DNA of 21,290 nucleotides from the NCBI GenBank assembly GCA_964389685.1, contig CAYMFM010000067.1:1-21290 (forward strand), given 5' to 3'. A program made the translations under genes and the position numbers. How positions within the stretch are numbered: position 1 is the first letter of the stretch; each line of letters starts with the position of its first letter. The notes under the pieces were generated by a model, which had not been told where the DNA came from, made no database searches, and saw nothing but the letters and a program-made list of their open reading frames with translations. The stretch is from G020353115 sp964389685. Lineage in GTDB: Bacteria > Bacteroidota > Bacteroidia > Bacteroidales > VadinHA17. Below, in pieces: positions 17,805 through 21,290 of this stretch.

Positions 17805-18806
17805 ATGTTTTTAAGAACGATAATTCTATTGTTATCCGGATTCTTTTGTTATAACGGCTTTGCTCAACAAAAGATTAGTAAAACGGATCCATTTGCCCAT
17901 ACCTTTTCAATAGTTGCACGGGATGCAATAACTGGAGAGATGGCTGTAGGAGTTCAAAGTCATTGGTTCTCAGTAGGCACCCTGGTGCCTTGGGGGAGAT
18001 CCGGAGTAGGTGTAGTGGCAACCCAGTCTTTTGTCAATCCTTCTTTTGGTATCAACGGCCTTTCATTAATGTCAGAGGGTAAATCCCCGGAAGAAGCCTT
18101 AAAAATATTAATAGCAAAGGATGAGGGTAGGGATTACCGGCAAGTTGCTTTCCTTGACACCAATGGAGAGGCTTTCGCCTATACGGGTAAAAAATGCATA
18201 AAATCCGCACATCATTTAGTTGGTGAAAATTACTCTGTACAGGCAAATATGATGCTGAATGATAAAGTAGTGCCAGCTATGGCCAAAGCCTTTGAAGAAA
18301 ACATGCATCTTCCTCTCGCTGAAAGGATATTAATAGTACTGCAAGTGGCACAGGATGCAGGTGGCGATATCCGGGGTAAACAATCTGCTGCATTAATCGT
18401 GGTAGGTGCTGAACCTGAATCTGATCCATGGTCAGATAAGAAAATAGATTTACGTGTTGATGATGATCGAGCTCCTTTGGAAGAACTACACCGCCTGTTG
18501 AGGGTGCACCGTGCTTATGAACATATGAATCGTGGTGATGCAGCCATTGAACTTGGAGATATGGCTTCAGCTTTAATGGAATATGATGCTGCAGAAAAAA
18601 TGTTCCCTGACAACCTGGAGATGAAATATTGGAAGGCTGTTGCACTGGCAAATAACAAACAATTGCAAGAAGCATTGCCTGTATTTGAATACATTTTCAA
18701 ATCGGATGAGAACTGGAGGGAACTGACCAAAAGATTACCAAAATCCGGTTTACTTTTAGTATCGGATGATGAACTTAATACGATAATTGGATTGGGATTG
18801 GAGTAA
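17805..18806 (+). CDS. Secreted DUF1028 (Ntn-hydrolase superfamily) protein with TPR-like C-terminus
   Basis: The 333-residue protein has a signal peptide (MFLRTIILLLSGFFCYNGFA, cut before QQ). Residues about 31-215 match DUF1028: HTFSIVARDAITGEMAVGVQ, VGTLVPWGRSGVGVVATQSF, YGxxGL-like FGINGLSLMSEGKSPEEAL, RQVAFLD, and AGGDIRGKQSAALIVV. DUF1028 belongs to the Ntn-hydrolase fold group, in which an exposed N-terminal Thr, Ser or Cys acts as nucleophile. In cytoplasmic members the Thr of MTFS fits that role. Here the equivalent Thr is at about residue 33, some 12 residues after the signal cut, so extra processing would be needed or this Thr is not the nucleophile (inference). Residues about 225-330 are helical and TPR-like (MNRGDAAIELGDMASALMEY). 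The gene follows the susCD terminator and precedes the lipoprotein phosphatase. Its reaction is unknown; amide or peptide hydrolysis is a guess from the fold. Confidence 0.9.
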   Translation: MFLRTIILLLSGFFCYNGFAQQKISKTDPFAHTFSIVARDAITGEMAVGVQSHWFSVGTLVPWGRSGVGVVATQSFVNPSFGINGLSLMSEGKSPEEALKILIAKDEGRDYRQVAFLDTNGEAFAYTGKKCIKSAHHLVGENYSVQANMMLNDKVVPAMAKAFEENMHLPLAERILIVLQVAQDAGGDIRGKQSAALIVVGAEPESDPWSDKKIDLRVDDDRAPLEELHRLLRVHRAYEHMNRGDAAIELGDMASALMEYDAAEKMFPDNLEMKYWKAVALANNKQLQEALPVFEYIFKSDENWRELTKRLPKSGLLLVSDDELNTIIGLGLE

Positions 18807-18860
18807 TTGAACCAATAGTTACTGATATCTTTGCCATTCCTTTATAATAATGGGTGGCAA

Positions 18861-18955
18861 GATTAAAAATTCATTGAATTAACACAGATCAGTTTAAATT
18901 GATCAAGGTTATTTTTGCCGGAAGTATCAGATGTTCTTCATCAAGTGCCTTTTCC
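18861..18955 (+). repeat. Intergenic repeat, copy 2 (~95 bp, diverged)
   Basis: This copy begins GATTAAAAATT and ends GAAGTATCAGATGTTCTTCA followed by CAAGTGCCTTTT. It matches the order and spacing of the element at 17501-17600, but its hairpin is degraded. It lies just after the DUF1028 gene. It may act as a weak terminator, or be a relic of the duplication. Confidence 0.45.
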
Positions 18956-19019
18956 AGGGAAACCCTGAATCAATTTTTTAAATCGGATTCATAATTACAG
19001 CTGATTAACTTAGAGTAGA

Positions 19020-20159
19020 ATGCTTCAAACAAGAAAGATAGCTACCTTATTTATTATTGCTCTGATAATTCTTAGTTCATGCTCGGATGAGAATAATTTG
19101 ACTGATCAAAATTCAGCTCTCGAGAATCCATTGTTAATTGATGGTCCATATATCATGTATGAACAGGATAATGTTGTAATGTATTCAACTGATAACAGAC
19201 GCAAATTACTTTTCTCCTTTATTAACGAAGAAGATGATATCCCTGTAATATCACCAAAACAAGATCCGGATAGATTCATATTTAATTTGATGATTGGCTA
19301 TCCTGAGAATCCCGATATATCGGATGATTATGGACAGATACTGGCAATCTCTGATATTGAAGGAAATTATTATGCTCTTACCCGATTGTTAATTGGAAAT
19401 GGTGTTGTTGATGATTCATTAAATTGGATATTTGGAAAGAGTCATCTTGTGCTTTTAGGTGATATGGTTGACAGGGGTACATATGTTACCCAGGTACTCT
19501 GGTTAATATATAAATTGGACAAAGAGGCCGAAAAAGAAGGTGGACGCGTCCATTTTATACTTGGAAATCATGATATTATGTGCATGAACGGTGATGACAG
19601 GTATGCAGATGATAAATATCTTGAGATAGCTTATTTGATGAATGTAGAATATAAAGAGCTTTATGGGCTGGCATCAGAGATAGGAAGATGGATGCGCACT
19701 AAGAATGCTATTGAGAAAATAGGCGATTACCTGTTTGTCCATGGTGGTATCAGTCCTGAAGTGCTGGAATTGGACCTAACTATTGAAGAGATGAATGATC
19801 GTATCAGACCCTATTATGGAGAAACAATATACCCATCATGCCCGGGTGAGGTATATGCTTTGTATAAAACATCCGGTCTGTTTTGGTATAGAGGATACCT
19901 GCAAAGTAAAGATGGAGTTTACGAAAAAGCCACCCAGGAAGAAGTAGATACAATACTGGATTACTATGATGCCCAATCAATAATTGTAGGTCATTGTCTG
20001 GTTAACACAATAGATTCCAGATATAATAAAAGAGTTTACACAATTGATGTATTACATCCCGAAAATCAATATTCGGATATTGATTTCCAGGCATTACTGA
20101 TAGACAATAATAGTTTCTACAGGGTGGACGAGAATGGAAATCGAACACTGATTCAATAA
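19020..20159 (+). CDS. Lipoprotein PPP-family metallophosphoesterase, paralog of the ankyrin-phosphatase, with altered first metal motif
   Basis: The 379-residue protein is a lipoprotein (MLQTRKIATLFIIALIILSSC, Cys 21) with acidic residues after the Cys (CSDENN), compatible with display on the cell surface. From DGPYI (residue 41) to the C-terminus (NRTLIQ) it aligns with the protein at 9766 without its ankyrin repeats. The PPP motifs are SDIEG 111-115 in place of GDIHG, GDMVDRG 147-153, GNHD 182-185 in place of GNHE, HGG 241-243, WYRGY 289-293 and IVGH 322-325. The metal-ligand His of motif 1 is therefore Glu; Glu can bind metal, so the enzyme may still be active with changed metal or substrate preference. 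I recall similar SDIEG forms in other Bacteroidota, so this may be a subgroup trait. It follows the DUF1028 gene after 213 nt and is probably part of the same functional locus. Confidence 0.92.
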   Translation: MLQTRKIATLFIIALIILSSCSDENNLTDQNSALENPLLIDGPYIMYEQDNVVMYSTDNRRKLLFSFINEEDDIPVISPKQDPDRFIFNLMIGYPENPDISDDYGQILAISDIEGNYYALTRLLIGNGVVDDSLNWIFGKSHLVLLGDMVDRGTYVTQVLWLIYKLDKEAEKEGGRVHFILGNHDIMCMNGDDRYADDKYLEIAYLMNVEYKELYGLASEIGRWMRTKNAIEKIGDYLFVHGGISPEVLELDLTIEEMNDRIRPYYGETIYPSCPGEVYALYKTSGLFWYRGYLQSKDGVYEKATQEEVDTILDYYDAQSIIVGHCLVNTIDSRYNKRVYTIDVLHPENQYSDIDFQALLIDNNSFYRVDENGNRTLIQ

Positions 20160-20322
20160 GCTCTTTATTTCCCCCAGAATATTGATCGTCAGCAAACCCC
20201 GGAATCCGGTACACCTAAAACATATGGAAAAGAATAATAAAAGGGGGTGGAATAAACTTCGTTTATATGAGATTAAGTACTTATCTCCTGGTATCAGGAG
20301 TTGATCATTGAAGTAAATAAAC
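20160..20322. other. Intergenic region with small hairpins after the phosphatase gene
   Basis: CTCCTG GTAT CAGGAG at 20285-20300 is a perfect 6-bp stem whose GGTATCAGGAGTT resembles the hairpins at 17565 and 18922. ATAAAC TTC GTTTAT at 20252-20266 is a second small hairpin. Neither is followed by a T-run. A 26-codon frame at 20224-20304 exists, but nothing supports it. Confidence 0.35.
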
Positions 20323-20486
20323 AAAAAAGTGGTGACGGCTTCCTATTTTTAATTTTTCTAATTATTATATTGATACAGAGTATTTTAATTAATAAAATAT
20401 TAATAAATAATTATTATATAAAATTTTTAAAATATTGATATTCAGTTATATATAAAAAATAAATAGTAAGCTGTCACTACTTTTTT
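20323..20486. repeat. MITE-like element, copy 2, with decayed terminal inverted repeats
   Basis: This 164-bp copy is nearly identical to 6623-6784 and has the same orientation. Differences include GACGGC for GACAGC at the left end, and AGTAAGC and CACTAC at the right end. The 25-bp ends (20324-20348 and 20461-20485) therefore pair at 22 of 25 positions, against 25 of 25 in copy 1. It lies between the convergent phosphatase and YjbR-family genes. The changes in both ends suggest this copy is older or no longer mobile. Confidence 0.75.
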
Positions 20487-20487
20487 A

Positions 20488-20522
20488 AATCCGCAATCCG
20501 CAATCCGAAATCCCCAATCCTT
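20488..20522. repeat. Heptamer tandem repeat AATCCGN, five units
   Basis: Five 7-bp units run without a gap: AATCCGC, AATCCGC, AATCCGA, AATCCCC, AATCCTT. AATCC is constant in all five. The array fills the space between the MITE-like element and the stop codon of the YjbR-family gene at 20524. It may vary in copy number between strains. Confidence 0.7.
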
Positions 20523-20523
20523 C

Positions 20524-20880
20524 CTATTCATCATATATCCCCAGGTGTTTCTGGGTTTTGACGGGGAGGCGGGAGGCGACGAGCTGGTAGGACTGGCGGG
20601 CATAAAACTCCCATTCCGCCCTGCTCATCCTTGATACGTCGTCCACATGAACCCATTTGTTTCGTGCGAAATAGGGAGCGGGAATGAACCCGTCATGGGT
20701 GACCAGCTCCTCGAAATTCTCATCACTCACCTTGAAGGATGCCGTGGGTGGGACCGTATCCAGGGAGATAAGCATGAAGATCTTCTTCCCGATGCTGAAA
20801 CAGAGGTTGTTCTCCCACTTGATGTCCTCCGTGACACCGTTGAATCCCATGCAGATAATTCGCAGATCTTCAATGTTCAT
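20524..20880 (-). CDS. MmcQ/YjbR-family protein
   Basis: From the ATG at 20880 the protein has 118 residues, the usual size. An upstream ATG at 20913 would add 11 residues (MNYNIKIRTGR) without family support, so I chose the inner start MNIEDLRIICMGFNGV. The family pattern is complete: an N-terminal helix ending in GVTEDIKW, the strands CFSIGKKIFMLISLD and ASFKVSDENFEEL, then PAPYFARNKWVHVD, and the C-terminal helix SYQLVASRLPVKTQ. The fold resembles CyaY; the family is often annotated as DNA-binding on structural grounds, with no firmly known role. It is a single cytoplasmic gene, converging on the phosphatase gene, and is more GC-rich than the PUL-like block. It is probably unrelated to that block. 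Confidence 0.92.
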   Translation of the reverse strand: MNIEDLRIICMGFNGVTEDIKWENNLCFSIGKKIFMLISLDTVPPTASFKVSDENFEELVTHDGFIPAPYFARNKWVHVDDVSRMSRAEWEFYARQSYQLVASRLPVKTQKHLGIYDE

Positions 20881-20950
20881 TCGACCGGTCCGGATTTTAA
20901 TATTATAATTCAACCCGTTATGCGATTGAATTATTGCTATTCCTCTTTAT

Positions 20951-20994
20951 CCGTTGGACGGCTCTCCCCACGCCCCAACTGAGCCGTCAGACGG
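20951..20994. repeat. Imperfect GC-rich inverted repeat upstream of the YjbR-family gene
   Basis: CCGTTGGACGGCTC (20951-20964) and GAGCCGTCAGACGG (20981-20994) pair at 12 of 14 positions around a 16-nt loop. It lies about 70 nt before the YjbR-family start on the minus strand, so it could be a structured leader, an operator or a mobile-DNA scar. Confidence 0.45.
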
Positions 20995-21290
20995 AGTTAT
21001 GCCCGCAAGTGATTTCAGCAAAACTCTTAACAGGACTTTGTTTTGATTTGTTCTAATTTAACGATTTTTTTTACTTGGTCGACTCAGAGAGTCTTCCCTT
21101 CGATCAAAGCTTGCAGTTGGACCGTTGTATATTCATCATCTATTTCCAGGGGTTTCACCCTGTGAAATAGAAATATTCTCAGTTGAACTGTTGAAACAAA
21201 ATACAATGATACTTCCAAGATGTAGTGGTAAAGCGAAGGGTTATTTCACAGGGTCACCCCTGGCTATTATATTACGCCCCGTTGGGACTT
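20995..21290. repeat. Gene-free window end with a long-spaced REP-like inverted repeat
   Basis: No gene is seen. CCAGGGG...CACCCTGTGAAATA at 21146-21169 faces its reverse complement at 21242-21263 (TATTTCACAGGG...CCCCTGG). They differ by a 2-nt gap and one mismatch, and are 72 bp apart. Right after it, GGCTATTATATTACGCCCCGTTGGGA contains a second small GC-rich hairpin. From memory, such CCAGGGG / CGCCCCGTTGGGG cassettes are scattered between genes in many Bacteroidota. The rest is AT-rich, with a T-run at 21065-21072. Confidence 0.5.

Noticed and set aside
20224..20304. 26-codon frame starting MEKNNKRGW
   Set aside because: No Shine-Dalgarno, signal or recognisable motif, and it overlaps hairpin sequence; likely chance.
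20647..20982. 111-codon plus-strand frame
   Set aside because: It overlaps the YjbR-family gene on the other strand, whose complete family pattern is clear.
20917..21002. Integron attC-like signals (GTTATGC twice, CCCCAAC box and an imperfect palindrome)
   Set aside because: The core boxes fit the consensus only partly, the box spacing does not make a full attC fold, and no integrase or cassette array is visible.

Overview
The window comes from a member of the phylum Bacteroidota. The evidence is a SusC/SusD pair, a Por-secretion (T9SS) C-terminal sorting domain, an Rhs-like surface protein of the type common in this phylum, a TPR/LuxR-type membrane regulator, lipoproteins with acidic residues after the lipid cysteine, AT-rich intergenic DNA and almost no Shine-Dalgarno sequences. 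The sequence does not support a lower rank. I saw no rRNA, tRNA, CRISPR array or complete insertion sequence.

Left part (1-6546, minus strand): two genes 7 nt apart that look like one operon. The upstream one encodes a secreted seven-repeat (SBBP-type) beta-propeller with Ig/PKD-like modules and a T9SS sorting domain. The downstream one encodes a giant Rhs-like surface protein that runs off the left edge of the window.

Middle part (6547-20322, plus strand): a short 162-bp element with 25-bp terminal inverted repeats, a possibly truncated small membrane ORF and a small lipoprotein lead into a TPR/LuxR-type membrane regulator. A PUL-like block follows: a secreted ankyrin-repeat phosphatase of the PPP metallophosphoesterase family, a SusC-like TonB-dependent transporter, a SusD-like lipoprotein, an IPT-domain surface lipoprotein in the SusE/F position, a possible 40-codon ORF with a CTG start, a secreted DUF1028 (Ntn-hydrolase superfamily) protein, and a second PPP-type phosphatase that is a lipoprotein. 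No glycoside hydrolase, polysaccharide lyase or sulfatase is present. My inference is that the block captures, dephosphorylates and imports a phosphorylated substrate, not an ordinary polysaccharide.

Right part (20323-21290): a second copy of the 162-bp element in the same orientation, a heptamer tandem repeat, a minus-strand MmcQ/YjbR-family gene, and a gene-free end with inverted repeats of the dispersed palindromic kind. The two copies of the short element bracket the whole plus-strand block as 13.7-kb-spaced direct repeats.

The best leads are the phosphatase-equipped SusCD locus, the two phosphatase paralogs (one with His replaced by Glu in the first metal motif), the flanking direct-repeat pair, a duplicated ~95-bp intergenic element carrying a terminator, and the CTG-start mini-ORF behind a perfect Shine-Dalgarno sequence.
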